A DNA stretch of 64,000 bases from Hyphomonas sp. BRH_c22 (GCF_000961795.1 NZ_LADU01000066.1:1-64000); one strand, 5' to 3'; counted from the stretch's first letter, positions 27,263 to 37,225 are shown. Notes: generated by a model not told the origin, from the sequence alone. Numbers and translations are program-made.

Positions 27263-28459
27263 ATGACAACAACGGCGCAACAGGTTCGGGCCTATGCAGG
27301 ACCAGCCCTGTTCAGCTTTGGGTTCAGGCCTCTCTTCCTGCTTGGTGCCTTCTGGGCGGCGGTGTCAGTTCCATTATGGATACTGACCTATTCATTCGGG
27401 CCTGATGCCTTGCCATTCGAGGCGGGACTCGTCTGGCACGTCCACGAGATGCTCTTCGGTTACGGGGCTGCGATCGTGGCCGGGTTCCTCCTGACCGCAA
27501 TCCCGAACTGGACCGGACGGTTACCGGTCTGCGGTATCCCGCTTGCTTTGCTGGTCCTCGTATGGGTCGCAGGGCGGGTGGCTCTGCTGCTGCAAACCGA
27601 CCCGGCCTGGATCGGAGCCGCTGTCGATGCGGCTTTCCTCTTCCTGTTCGCAGCGCTGGTCTGGCGGGAAGTCATTGCGGGCCGAAACACAAAGAATATC
27701 AAGGTGGCCATGGCCGTCACGGCACTTGCGCTTGCAAATGCGGGTTTTCATGTCCTGCATCTGTCATCCGGCGGGCTACCCCGGCTGGCGATCAATGGCG
27801 GTCTTGCAACGCTGCTGTTCCTGATCCTGTTGATTGGCGGACGCATTACACCCAGTTTTACCCGCAACTGGCTTGCCAAGCGCGCTGCGCCGCCACCTGC
27901 TGCCTTCAGCAGGTTCGACGCGGCTGTGCTGGTCTTTTCACTCGTGTCGCTTGCGGCATGGGTGTTCGCTGGCGATCATGTTCTGGGGGCAGGTGGCATG
28001 ATCCTGTCGGGTGGGTTGAACCTCTTGCGGCTTGCACGCTGGCGCGGCCACGCATGCCTGGCCGAGCCGCTCGTCTGGATCCTGCACGCCGGATATGCCT
28101 GGGCGGGCGTCGCGCTGTTCCTGCTTGGTCTGGGCAGTCTGGTCCCGGCCATCATACCGCCCGTGACAGGGATCCATGCTGCCGGCGCAGGTGCCATCGG
28201 TGTCATGACACTTGCGGTGATGACGCGGGCCAGTCTTGGCCACACAGGAAGCCCGCTTCTTGCAGGAAGCGGGACGGTCATGATTTACGTCCTGATCAAT
28301 CTTGCGGCGCTTCTCAGGGTCGCTGCAACCTTACTTCCCCTGTCATCCCAGGTGATTCTCAATCCTGTCGCTGCATTGATCTGGTGCGCAGCGTTTTCAG
28401 GCTTCTGCCTTGTCTACGGTCCGCGCCTGTTACAGCCGCGGCTGTCACATCCAGCTTGA
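27263..28459 (+). CDS. nnrS: NnrS family heme-copper membrane protein
   Basis: A 398-residue protein with about 12 hydrophobic segments. The opening FSFGFRPLFLLGAFWA and WHVHEMLFGYGAAIVAGFLLTAIPNWTGR are diagnostic of NnrS, as is the later GGRITPSFTRNW. NnrS relieves nitric-oxide or nitrosative stress in denitrifiers and binds heme and copper. It begins 24 bases after nrdJ and is probably in the same transcript. Confidence 0.92.
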   Translation: MTTTAQQVRAYAGPALFSFGFRPLFLLGAFWAAVSVPLWILTYSFGPDALPFEAGLVWHVHEMLFGYGAAIVAGFLLTAIPNWTGRLPVCGIPLALLVLVWVAGRVALLLQTDPAWIGAAVDAAFLFLFAALVWREVIAGRNTKNIKVAMAVTALALANAGFHVLHLSSGGLPRLAINGGLATLLFLILLIGGRITPSFTRNWLAKRAAPPPAAFSRFDAAVLVFSLVSLAAWVFAGDHVLGAGGMILSGGLNLLRLARWRGHACLAEPLVWILHAGYAWAGVALFLLGLGSLVPAIIPPVTGIHAAGAGAIGVMTLAVMTRASLGHTGSPLLAGSGTVMIYVLINLAALLRVAATLLPLSSQVILNPVAALIWCAAFSGFCLVYGPRLLQPRLSHPA

Positions 28460-28477
28460 TACTCAGTCAAGGGCCAC

Positions 28478-28491
28478 TTGACGGACATCAA
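28478..28491. promoter_or_regulatory. Fnr/NarR-type box upstream of moaA
   Basis: TTGACGGACATCAA fits TTGAY-N4-RTCAA exactly. It lies about 161 bases before the moaA ATG and just after the nnrS stop. This suggests moaA has its own anaerobic promoter instead of depending only on readthrough from nrdJ-nnrS. Confidence 0.6.
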
Positions 28492-28651
28492 CTCCCGAAA
28501 GTTGTCTGGTCAACGACAAGCGGATGCGGCCATCATAGGTCTTGATCAATTCGCTCCGAGCCTGCGCCGCCTAAAGCATTTGCCATGGCGGCCAGGCCGA
28601 GGGTGACAATGGGAAACCATGTCGCCTCCCGCGCTTGGAAAGGAGCCTGCG

Positions 28652-29644
28652 ATGACACTGACCGCTCGCGATGCGACGGATGCTTTTGGACGCCGGTTTC
28701 GCTATTTGCGGCTGTCGGTAACCGAGGTGTGCAACTTCCGGTGCACCTATTGCCTGCCCAATGGCTACAAGAAGACGGGCGCCATGGACTTCCTCTCGCC
28801 TGTCGAGACCGAACGTCTGGCGCGCGCGTTTTCCGAACTTGGATTACGGAAGATCCGGCTGACCGGCGGTGAACCCAGTGTCCGCAAGGACCTGACCGAG
28901 ATCATCGCGCGCGTTGCATCGCAAAGCGATGTCGACAAGGTCGCCATGACAACCAATGGCTGGAACCTTGCGCGTCATATCGATGACTGGGTGGCGGCCG
29001 GGCTCAGCCACCTCAATGTCAGCATTGATGCGCTTGATCGTGAGGCGTTTGCCCGGATCACGGGTCGCGACCGGCTGCACGAGGTACTGTCCGGCCTCGA
29101 CAGGGCACAGTCGCTGCCGCTGGCGGCCGTCAAGGTCAATGCGGTGCTGTTGCGCGAGGGGCTTGAGGATGATTTCTCGGCCTGGACTGCCTTTGTCAGG
29201 GATCGCCGGATTTCCGTAAGGTTTATCGAACTCATGCGGACGGGGGACAATGCAGCCTTTTTCCAGGATCAGCATGTCAGCGGCACTGTGCTGCGAGACT
29301 GGCTCCTTCAACATGGCTGGCAACCGCGTGAACGGGGGAATGACGATGGTCCGGCAATCGAGTTCACGCATCCTGACCATGCCGGACGGATTGGATTGAT
29401 CGCACCCTATGCACCTGGTTTCTGTGACGGCTGCAATCGCCTCAGGGTGACCGCGCGCGGTCAGCTGCGCCTTTGCCTCTTCGGACAAGGTGGGCACGAT
29501 TTGCGCAATCTTCTCGAATATGATGACCAGAAAGAGGCACTGCAGGAAGCGATCGTGCTGTCGCTCGGAGGCAAGCGGCTTACGCACGAATTGCACGCCG
29601 CCAATCCGGGTGAAACGCGCAACCTATCGCAGACCGGGGGTTAG
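28652..29644 (+). CDS. moaA: GTP 3',8-cyclase
   Basis: Radical-SAM enzyme starting molybdopterin synthesis. The N-terminal cluster CNFRCTYC gives Cys27, Cys31 and Cys34. The second [4Fe-4S] site is CDGCNRLRVTARGQLRLC near the C-terminus. The protein ends in Gly-Gly as active MoaA does. Length 330 residues. AAAGGAG sits 7 bases before the ATG. It is separated from the other moa genes by nrdJ and nnrS. Its stop overlaps the stop of the convergent regulator gene in TTAG. Confidence 0.95.
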   Translation: MTLTARDATDAFGRRFRYLRLSVTEVCNFRCTYCLPNGYKKTGAMDFLSPVETERLARAFSELGLRKIRLTGGEPSVRKDLTEIIARVASQSDVDKVAMTTNGWNLARHIDDWVAAGLSHLNVSIDALDREAFARITGRDRLHEVLSGLDRAQSLPLAAVKVNAVLLREGLEDDFSAWTAFVRDRRISVRFIELMRTGDNAAFFQDQHVSGTVLRDWLLQHGWQPRERGNDDGPAIEFTHPDHAGRIGLIAPYAPGFCDGCNRLRVTARGQLRLCLFGQGGHDLRNLLEYDDQKEALQEAIVLSLGGKRLTHELHAANPGETRNLSQTGG

Positions 29645-30417
29645 CGGTTATGGGGCTCGTTCAGCACGCCCTGCTGGCGCTCGGTATTGGCTTTGCCGAG
29701 CTGGCTGCGGTCTTGCGCAAAATGATTATCGATGAGAGGGCTGGGCCTTGCCAGCCGTTCGAGGGCCTGCACCCTGCTGAACCGGACAATCGGGCCGTCA
29801 ACCGTCACGCCCTGGGCTGACAATTTGGCGAAGGCACGCGACAGGTTCTCGGGTGACATGCCCAGCAGGGCAGCCAGCACGCGCTTTTCATGAGGCAGGG
29901 TGATTTCGTCCTTCTCGCCCTGACGGGCCCGCTGGGTCATCAGATAGTTCGCCAGGCGTTCTGTTGAATCGCGCAGTTTGTGATTCTTGATCGAGCGGAC
30001 CAGTCCGCGATAACAGCCGGCAAGTTCTTCCGAGACCGCAAAACCGAAGGCCGGATCATCGCTCATGGCGCGCCGGATCGACTCGCCAGGCACCATAAGG
30101 ATTTCGGAACGCTCCAGCGTGACCGCCGACATCAGGGCATCCGATTCGAGCACGACAGCGGCGAGGATGAAGGTGGATACCGGCCTGAGAACTGCGAGCG
30201 TCGTGTCTTTCGATTTCCATCCGGCACCGAGTTCGACCGATCCATCGAGCAGGACATAGAGAAAATCGACGCTGTCGCCTTCCATCAGCAGGGTTGTTCC
30301 GGAGGGGAAGCGCTGCAGGAAGGCGCCGGACATGACGCGCTCGAACGTTTCGGCACTCGCCGCCTTGAAGAATGAGAGCTCGCGGGTGCGTAAAGTATCC
30401 GTGGGTTTCAGCGTCAT
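29641..30417 (-). CDS. narR: Crp/Fnr-family regulator, NarR-like
   Basis: Transcription factor of 258 residues. A cyclic-nucleotide-type beta-barrel (FPSGTTLLMEGDSVDFLYVLLDGSVELG) is followed by a dimerisation helix and a C-terminal helix-turn-helix, LLGMSPENLSRAFAKLSAQGV. It has no N-terminal cysteine cluster, only one central Cys, so it cannot hold an Fnr-type [4Fe-4S] centre. Its place divergent to narK matches NarR, the nitrate/nitrite-responsive regulator of Paracoccus nar genes. DNR-type or other non-FeS regulators are alternatives. The start at 30417 is preferred over 30504. Confidence 0.75.
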   Translation of the reverse strand: MTLKPTDTLRTRELSFFKAASAETFERVMSGAFLQRFPSGTTLLMEGDSVDFLYVLLDGSVELGAGWKSKDTTLAVLRPVSTFILAAVVLESDALMSAVTLERSEILMVPGESIRRAMSDDPAFGFAVSEELAGCYRGLVRSIKNHKLRDSTERLANYLMTQRARQGEKDEITLPHEKRVLAALLGMSPENLSRAFAKLSAQGVTVDGPIVRFSRVQALERLARPSPLIDNHFAQDRSQLGKANTERQQGVLNEPHNR

Positions 30418-30527
30418 GCAGCTTCCTGTCAGTGTCGCGCGTAAATGGCCTGAAAATTGCCACCTGGCAATCGCCAGCGGCTGGCCAAACTTCCACCGGT
30501 GCATCGGCCTGAAGTCTAGAAACCGGA

Positions 30528-30541
30528 TTGATAAAAGTCAA
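30528..30541. promoter_or_regulatory. Fnr/NarR-type box in the narR-narK divergent region
   Basis: TTGATAAAAGTCAA fits TTGAY-N4-RTCAA. It lies 111 bases from the narR start and about 203 from the narK start, so it can serve either promoter. A half-similar site (TTGATCTCA...) begins at 30618. The long narK leader between them has no other clear signal. Confidence 0.65.
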
Positions 30542-30743
30542 GTAATCATCCCGAATCGCTCAGGCCTTGGCACATGTATTTCAAGATGCCTGGATGCACT
30601 GATCAGTCCCGAAAAGATTGATCTCAATTTGTGCGCATGTCCGGACAAACGGCAACTCATCGCTTCGCAAATATCAAGGCTCTTGGACAGGGGTAGTGCC
30701 ACGTCTCGGTTTGAAGTTTCACCGCCGATCCGAGGGGACAGAC

Positions 30744-33476
30744 GTGACGGATTCCAGAACCCAGCCGGCCAGCGGCGCCAATACCGCACTCGGCCTTACC
30801 ACTTTCGCCTTCACGATCTGCTTCGCAGTATGGGTCATTTTTGCGATCCTCGGCATCCAGATCCAGAAGGATCTTGGCCTGACGGAAACGCAGTTTGGCC
30901 TGCTCGTTGGCACACCGATCCTGACCGGTTCCCTGTCGCGACTCGTGCTTGGTATCTGGGCTGACCAGTATGGCGGACGCATCGTCAATGTCATTGTCAT
31001 GCTGCTTTCCGCGCTGGCGACCTGGCTTCTGACCTTTGCCGAGACCTACCCGCAATTCCTCCTCGCGGCGCTGGGCATTGGTCTGGCGGGCGGGTCTTTC
31101 GCCGTATCGATTACCTATGTGTCGAAATTCTTTCCCATCGAGAAGCAGGGCGCTGCGCTCGGAATCGTCGGGGCCGGCAATGTCGGCGCGGCCTTGACGA
31201 AGTTTGCGGCTCCGGTCGTGATGGCCTCCATCGGCTGGACCGGCGTGGCAACGGTGTGGGCGATTGCCCTGGCAGTCACTGCCGTCATCTTCTTTGTTTT
31301 CACAAAGGACGATCCTGCCCTCGCCGAGCGGCGCAGGTCGGGCGCCCGGCCGCGCAGTTTCTCCTCCCAGTTCGCGCCATTGCGCAATGTCCAGGTCTGG
31401 CGTTTTTCGCTCTATTATTTCTTTGTCTTCGGTGGTTTCGTCGCGCTTGCCCTGTCTTTGCCCCACTACCTGATCGGGGTGTATGGATTTGACATCAAGA
31501 CGGCGGGCATGCTGGCTGCGGCCTATTCGATCCCGGCTTCGATTTTCCGGATCTATGGCGGGCATCTGTCCGACCAGGTTGGTGCCCGCAAGGTTATGTA
31601 CTGGACATTCCTTGTGTCCATGGTGGTGACCTTCATCCTGTCTTATCCCCCGACCTCCTATATCGTCGATGGCGTCAGGGGACCGATCACATTCCGGCTG
31701 GCCATGGGCCCGGTTGCCTTCGTTGTCCTGATCTTCGTGCTCGGCTTCTTCATGAGCCTCGGCAAGGCGGCGGTCTACAAGCACATCCCGATCTATTACC
31801 CCAATGATGTTGGCGCCGTAGGTGGCCTGGTCGGCATGATCGGGGGACTGGGCGGGTTCTTTCTCCCGATCTTATTCGGCATACTGAACGATCTGACAGG
31901 TGTGTGGACGAGTTCCTTCATGGCGCTGTTCCTGCTGGTGTCGGGGTCGTTCATATGGATGCATCTGGCAATCCAGAGGATGGAGCGTGAGGCGTCAGGC
32001 GCGGTTCTTGAGCAATTGCCGCAGCTGCCGGAAATGCAGCCGCTCCATGATGAGGATGCCGGCAGTGCGCTCAGCCCGAAGCTGATCACCGACTGGCGCC
32101 CGGAAGACGAGACTTTCTGGCAGGAGACAGGAAAAAAAGTTGCCAGGCGCAATCTGTGGCTGTCGATCCCGGCCTTGCTCCTGTCCTTTTCTGTCTGGAT
32201 GGTCTGGTCGGTTGTGGTCGCCAAAATGCCCCAGATCGGGTTTGGCTATTCGACCGGCCAGCTGTTCTGGCTGGCAGCCCTGCCAGGCCTGTCTGGCGCC
32301 ACGCTGCGGATCTTCTACAGCTTCATGGTTCCGATCTTCGGCGGACGGCTCTGGACGACCCTGACGACGTGGTCACTGCTGGTGCCGGCGCTGGGCATCG
32401 GATTTGCAGTCCAGAATCCGGAAACGCCTTACGCGATCATGTTGCTGCTGGCATTGCTGTGCGGTTTCGGAGGCGGCAACTTTGCCTCTTCCATGTCGAA
32501 TATCGGTTTCTTCTTCCCCAAGAAGGAAAAAGGCAATGCACTCGCTCTGAACGCAGGCCTCGGCAATCTTGGCGTCAGCGCCATGCAGTTCATCGTGCCT
32601 ATTGTCATCACGATGGGCGTGTTTGGCGCCCTCGGTGGCGACCCGATCGTGACCAGCAATGGCGAGGAGATTTTCCTTCAGAATGCCGGGTTCATCTGGG
32701 TTCCGTTCATTGTTGCCTCGGCGTTCGCAGCCTGGTTCGGCATGAATGACCTTGCCTCCGCGAAGGCATCGTTTGCCGAGCAATCAGTCATATTCCAGCG
32801 GGCGCACACCTGGTTCATGTGCTGGCTCTATACCGGGACATTCGGTTCCTTCATCGGCTTTTCGGCAGCCTTCGTTCTGCTGACCAAGACGCAGTTTCCG
32901 AACGTCAACGTCCTGCAGATCGCCTTCCTCGGACCTCTTGTCGGAGCACTGTCACGGTCCTTCACGGGCTGGATATCCGACCGATGGGGGGGCGGACGCG
33001 TCACCCTCTGGGTCTTCGTTGCGATGGCGCTTGGTACGCTGGGCGTCATGGCGTCCCTCCAGGTCAGCAGCTTCACCGGGTTCTTTGCGAGCTTCATGTT
33101 CCTGTTCTTTGCGACAGGCGTTGGCAACGCATCAACCTTCCAGATGATCCCCGTCATCATGCGCAAGGAAGTGGCACGGCTTGAGCCAAACCTGTCGGCC
33201 GAAGAGCTTGTGCGCCAGTCGGACAAGGAAAGTGCGGCCATCACGGGTTTCACCTCCGCCATTGCCGCCTACGGTGCCTTTTTCATTCCGATGGGTTTTG
33301 GCACGTCACTATCGGCGAGCGGCAGCGCGATGCCGGCCCTTATCTGCTTCCTCGTCTTTTACGTCTCCTGCCTCGTGCTGACCTGGCGTGTGTATACGCG
33401 CAAGGGTGGCCTCCTGCACGATATCGAACGTGGGCGCGCAAGCCTGTCCAAATCTGCCACCGCGGCAACCGTCTAA
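30744..33476 (+). CDS. narK: Fused NarK1-NarK2 nitrate/nitrite transporter
   Basis: Two complete MFS transporters in one chain of 910 residues, about 24 membrane segments. The first half carries the nitrate signature GGSFAVSITYVSKFFP..KQG near residues 115-135. A hydrophilic linker lies near residues 430-465. The second half has GGNFASSMSNIGFFFPKKEKG. Such fusions are known in Paracoccus, with a NarK1 nitrate/proton symporter and a NarK2 nitrate/nitrite antiporter half. The GTG at 30744 follows GAGGGG; longer upstream starts lack a binding site. First gene of the nar operon, 14 bases before narG. Confidence 0.9.
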   Translation: MTDSRTQPASGANTALGLTTFAFTICFAVWVIFAILGIQIQKDLGLTETQFGLLVGTPILTGSLSRLVLGIWADQYGGRIVNVIVMLLSALATWLLTFAETYPQFLLAALGIGLAGGSFAVSITYVSKFFPIEKQGAALGIVGAGNVGAALTKFAAPVVMASIGWTGVATVWAIALAVTAVIFFVFTKDDPALAERRRSGARPRSFSSQFAPLRNVQVWRFSLYYFFVFGGFVALALSLPHYLIGVYGFDIKTAGMLAAAYSIPASIFRIYGGHLSDQVGARKVMYWTFLVSMVVTFILSYPPTSYIVDGVRGPITFRLAMGPVAFVVLIFVLGFFMSLGKAAVYKHIPIYYPNDVGAVGGLVGMIGGLGGFFLPILFGILNDLTGVWTSSFMALFLLVSGSFIWMHLAIQRMEREASGAVLEQLPQLPEMQPLHDEDAGSALSPKLITDWRPEDETFWQETGKKVARRNLWLSIPALLLSFSVWMVWSVVVAKMPQIGFGYSTGQLFWLAALPGLSGATLRIFYSFMVPIFGGRLWTTLTTWSLLVPALGIGFAVQNPETPYAIMLLLALLCGFGGGNFASSMSNIGFFFPKKEKGNALALNAGLGNLGVSAMQFIVPIVITMGVFGALGGDPIVTSNGEEIFLQNAGFIWVPFIVASAFAAWFGMNDLASAKASFAEQSVIFQRAHTWFMCWLYTGTFGSFIGFSAAFVLLTKTQFPNVNVLQIAFLGPLVGALSRSFTGWISDRWGGGRVTLWVFVAMALGTLGVMASLQVSSFTGFFASFMFLFFATGVGNASTFQMIPVIMRKEVARLEPNLSAEELVRQSDKESAAITGFTSAIAAYGAFFIPMGFGTSLSASGSAMPALICFLVFYVSCLVLTWRVYTRKGGLLHDIERGRASLSKSATAATV

Positions 33477-33490
33477 AAGGATACTGAATA

Positions 33491-36400
33491 ATGAGCCACA
33501 CACTCGACAGACTGACATTCTTCCGGCGGCAGACAGAGCTTTATTCGGACGGACACGGCGTTCTCAATGATGAGGATCGTTCCTGGGAGGAGGCCTATCG
33601 CAATCGCTGGCGCCACGACAAGATTGTACGCTCCACGCATGGGGTCAACTGCACCGGATCGTGTTCCTGGAAGATCTATGTCAAAGGCGGGATCGTGACC
33701 TGGGAAACCCAGCAGACCGACTATCCTCGGACCCGGGATGACCTGCCCAACCACGAGCCCCGCGGCTGTGCGCGCGGTGCGAGCTATAGCTGGTACCTCT
33801 ACTCCGCCAATCGCGTGAAATACCCGCTTATCCGGGCACGGTTGCTAAAGTCCTGGCGCGCGGCCCGCAAGACACTCGGTCCAGTCGCTGCCTGGAGGTC
33901 GATACAGGATGATCCATCCAAGCGGGCCGACTATGTGACACGGCGCGGACTTGGCGGATTCGTGCGGGCAGACTGGGATACCGTCAACGAGATCATCGCC
34001 GCTGCAAACGCGCACACGATCAAGAAATGGGGGCCGGACCGTGTATTCGGATTCTCGCCGATCCCGGCCATGTCGATGGTGTCCTATGCCGCCGGGGCAC
34101 GTTACCTCCAGCTCATCGGTGGGGTGACCGGATCCTTCTATGACTGGTATTGCGACCTTCCGCCAGCAAGTCCGCAGACATGGGGCGAGCAGACGGATGT
34201 TGCCGAAAGCGCCGACTGGTACAATTCGGGGTTCCTGGTGCTCTGGGGCTCAAATGTGCCGCAAACCCGAACACCAGACGCGCATTTCTACACCGAAGCG
34301 CGCTACAAGGGTGTGAAATCGGTAGTTATCTGTCCGGACTATTCGGAGGCATCGAAATTCTCGGACGTCTGGCTTGCCGCCAAGCAAGGCACAGATGCTG
34401 CCCTTGGCATGGCATTCGGCCACGTCATCCTGACCGAGTATCACCGTGATCGCGACGTACCCTATTTCCGCGATTACATCCGCAAGTATAGCGACCTTCC
34501 GCTGCTCGTGCGCCTGCAGGAACAAGAAGACGGCCATGTGCCTGAGCGTCTCCTGCGTGCATCGGATTTCGATGATGCGCTCAGTGAAGAAAACAAGCCC
34601 GAATGGAAGACTGTCGGTCTCGACGAGGCGACTGGCAAAGTGGTCGTTCCCAATGGCTCGATCGGCTTTCGCTGGGGCGACACCGGAAAATGGAATCTCG
34701 AAGAACGCGATGGCAAGGGCGAGGAGATCAGGCTTCGTCTCGGCCTGAAGGGCGTCGAAGATGAAATTGCCAGCGTGCGGTTCCCGTACTTTGCCAATGC
34801 TGCCAGCAACGGTTTTGCCTCGACCGATCATCCGGACGTGCTGGTCCGGAACATCCCGGTCAAGCGCATGAAACTGGCGGATGGTAGTGAGACCCTCGTG
34901 GCGAGCGTCTATGACCTCCTGATGGCGAATTACAGCGTCGACCAGGGATATGGCGGCGAGCATCTGGCGGCGGATTTCAATGATCCGGCGCCGTATACGC
35001 CAGCATGGGCCGAAGGAATCACATCAGTTCCGCGCGACCAGATCATCGCCGTCGCCAGGGGCTTTGCGACCAATGCCGAAAAAACCAATGGCAAATCCAT
35101 GGTCATAATCGGCGCCGGCATGAACCATTGGTATCATATGGACATGAACTACCGTGCAGTGATCAACATGCTAGTCCTGTGCGGATGTATTGGCCAGTCC
35201 GGTGGCGGCTGGTCGCACTATGTCGGTCAGGAGAAACTTCGCCCGCAGACCGGCTGGGCGCCGCTTGCCTTCGCGACAGACTGGGTGCGTCCACCCCGCC
35301 AGCAGAATTCAACGTCATATTTTTATGCGCATACAGACCAATGGCGCTATGAAACGGTCAAGATTGGCGAAATCCTGTCCCCAACGGCGCCCCAGGGGGA
35401 CTGGTCCGGCAGTTTCATCGATTACAACGCGAAGGCCGAGCGCATGGGCTGGCTGCCCTCTGCGCCGGCGCTCAAGACGAACCCGCTCGAAATCGCATCG
35501 CTTGCGGAAAAGGCAGGGATGGACCCCAGGGACTACGTGGTGAAATCACTGAAATCCGGCGAGCTTGAAATGTCCTGCATGGACCCGGATGACGAGGCCA
35601 ACTGGCCGCGCAACATGTTCATCTGGCGCTCCAACCTTCTTGGGTCGTCTGGCAAGGGGCATGAATATTTCCTCAAGCACCTGCTCGGAACCGAGCATGG
35701 GGTACAAGGCAAGGATCTGGGTGAGACGGGCGGCGTGAAGCCGACAAGTGTCAAGTGGCACGAGGAGGCGCCAAAAGGGAAACTCGACCTGCTCGTTTGC
35801 ATCGATTTTCGCATGTCCACCACGGCTGTCTATTCCGACATCGTCCTGCCGACGGCCACCTGGTACGAGAAGAACGACCTCAATACGTCTGACATGCATC
35901 CTTTCATCCATCCGCTCGGCGCAGCGGTGGATCCGGCATGGGAATCGCGGTCGGACTGGGAGATATTCAAGGGGCTGGCCCGGACATTCTCGGAAGTTGC
36001 GCCTGAAGTGCTCGGCGAGGAAACCGATGTCGTCCTGACACCGATCCAGCATGACAGTGCAGGTGAACTCGCTCAGGCATCCGGTGTGGCAGACTGGCTG
36101 ACTGACGGCAATGAACCCATTCCCGGACAGACCATGCCGCAAATCACTGTGGTCAAGCGGGACTATTCCCAGACCTATGCAAAATTCACATCGCTCGGTC
36201 CGCTCCTCGAGAAATTCGGAAATGGCGGGAAGGGAATTGGCTGGGACACGGCGCATGATGTGGCCAATCTCGCCTCCCTCAATGGGCGCGTGCTTGATGA
36301 AGGCGTCTCCAAAGGTCAACCGCGTATCGATTCCGATATCGATGCCTGCGAAACCATCCTCATGCTGGCGCCGGAGACTAATGGTGAGGTCGCCGTCAAG

Positions 36401-37225
36401 GCATGGCATGCGCTCGAGAAGCAGACCGGGCGAGACCACGCCCATCTTGCATTGTCCAAGGAAGACGAAAAAATCCGGTTCCGTGACATCGTTGCCCAGC
36501 CACGCAAGATCATTTCTTCTCCGACATGGTCAGGAATCGAAAGTGAGCATGTCAGCTACAATGCTGGCTATACGAACGTTCACGAGCTGATCCCGTGGCG
36601 GACCCTGACAGGGCGCCAGCAACTCTACCTGGACCATGACTGGATGCGTGCGTTCGGCGAGGGTTTCGTTGTCTACAAGCCGCCGATCGATCTCAAGACA
36701 ACTTTCGTCCAGGGTGCCAAGCCGAACGGGAACACGGAGATCACGCTCAACTTCATCACGCCGCACCAGAAATGGGGCATCCACTCGACCTATACTGACA
36801 ATCTGATGATGCTGACGCTGAACCGCGGCGGCCCGGTCGTCTGGGTGTCTGAAACAGATGCGAAGCGCGCCGGTCTTGTCGACAATGACTGGGTCGAGGT
36901 TTTCAACGCGAATGGCGCGCTGACAGCCCGTGTCGTCGTCTCCCAGCGGATCCGGGAGGGCACGATCTTCATGTATCATGCACAAGAGAAGATCGTGAAC
37001 ACGCCCGGGTCGGAAATCACCGGCAAGCGCGGTGGCATTCACAACTCGGTTACGCGCACAATCCTGAAGCCCACCCACATGATCGGCGGATATGCGCAGC
37101 TGTCCTATGGCTTCAACTATTATGGCACGGTCGGATCCAACCGGGATGAATTCGTGGTGATCCGTAAAATGGCAAACGTGGATTGGCTCGAAGAGCCGGC
37201 CTCGCAAATGGAGAGCGCACAATGA
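33491..37225 (+). CDS. narG: Respiratory nitrate reductase alpha subunit
   Basis: Catalytic subunit of the membrane-bound, cytoplasm-facing nitrate reductase, carrying bis-MGD molybdenum and the FS0 cluster. The N-terminal cluster is the His type: H50, C54, C58 and C93 (STHGVNCTGSCSW and later PRGCARG). It starts MSHTLDRLTFFRR with no twin-arginine Tat signal, as usual for NarG. Other landmarks are WGSNVPQTRTPDAHF and VLCGCIGQSGGGWSHYVGQEK. 1244 residues, normal length. It overlaps narH by ATGA. Confidence 0.97.
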   Translation: MSHTLDRLTFFRRQTELYSDGHGVLNDEDRSWEEAYRNRWRHDKIVRSTHGVNCTGSCSWKIYVKGGIVTWETQQTDYPRTRDDLPNHEPRGCARGASYSWYLYSANRVKYPLIRARLLKSWRAARKTLGPVAAWRSIQDDPSKRADYVTRRGLGGFVRADWDTVNEIIAAANAHTIKKWGPDRVFGFSPIPAMSMVSYAAGARYLQLIGGVTGSFYDWYCDLPPASPQTWGEQTDVAESADWYNSGFLVLWGSNVPQTRTPDAHFYTEARYKGVKSVVICPDYSEASKFSDVWLAAKQGTDAALGMAFGHVILTEYHRDRDVPYFRDYIRKYSDLPLLVRLQEQEDGHVPERLLRASDFDDALSEENKPEWKTVGLDEATGKVVVPNGSIGFRWGDTGKWNLEERDGKGEEIRLRLGLKGVEDEIASVRFPYFANAASNGFASTDHPDVLVRNIPVKRMKLADGSETLVASVYDLLMANYSVDQGYGGEHLAADFNDPAPYTPAWAEGITSVPRDQIIAVARGFATNAEKTNGKSMVIIGAGMNHWYHMDMNYRAVINMLVLCGCIGQSGGGWSHYVGQEKLRPQTGWAPLAFATDWVRPPRQQNSTSYFYAHTDQWRYETVKIGEILSPTAPQGDWSGSFIDYNAKAERMGWLPSAPALKTNPLEIASLAEKAGMDPRDYVVKSLKSGELEMSCMDPDDEANWPRNMFIWRSNLLGSSGKGHEYFLKHLLGTEHGVQGKDLGETGGVKPTSVKWHEEAPKGKLDLLVCIDFRMSTTAVYSDIVLPTATWYEKNDLNTSDMHPFIHPLGAAVDPAWESRSDWEIFKGLARTFSEVAPEVLGEETDVVLTPIQHDSAGELAQASGVADWLTDGNEPIPGQTMPQITVVKRDYSQTYAKFTSLGPLLEKFGNGGKGIGWDTAHDVANLASLNGRVLDEGVSKGQPRIDSDIDACETILMLAPETNGEVAVKAWHALEKQTGRDHAHLALSKEDEKIRFRDIVAQPRKIISSPTWSGIESEHVSYNAGYTNVHELIPWRTLTGRQQLYLDHDWMRAFGEGFVVYKPPIDLKTTFVQGAKPNGNTEITLNFITPHQKWGIHSTYTDNLMMLTLNRGGPVVWVSETDAKRAGLVDNDWVEVFNANGALTARVVVSQRIREGTIFMYHAQEKIVNTPGSEITGKRGGIHNSVTRTILKPTHMIGGYAQLSYGFNYYGTVGSNRDEFVVIRKMANVDWLEEPASQMESAQ

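Noticed and set aside
28455-28470. TTGATACTCAGTCAA near the end of nnrS as an Fnr box
   Set aside because: The half sites are five bases apart, not four, and it lies inside or at the end of the coding region.
30618-30631. TTGATCTCAATTTG as a second Fnr box in the narK leader
   Set aside because: Only the left half matches; the right half ATTTG does not fit RTCAA.
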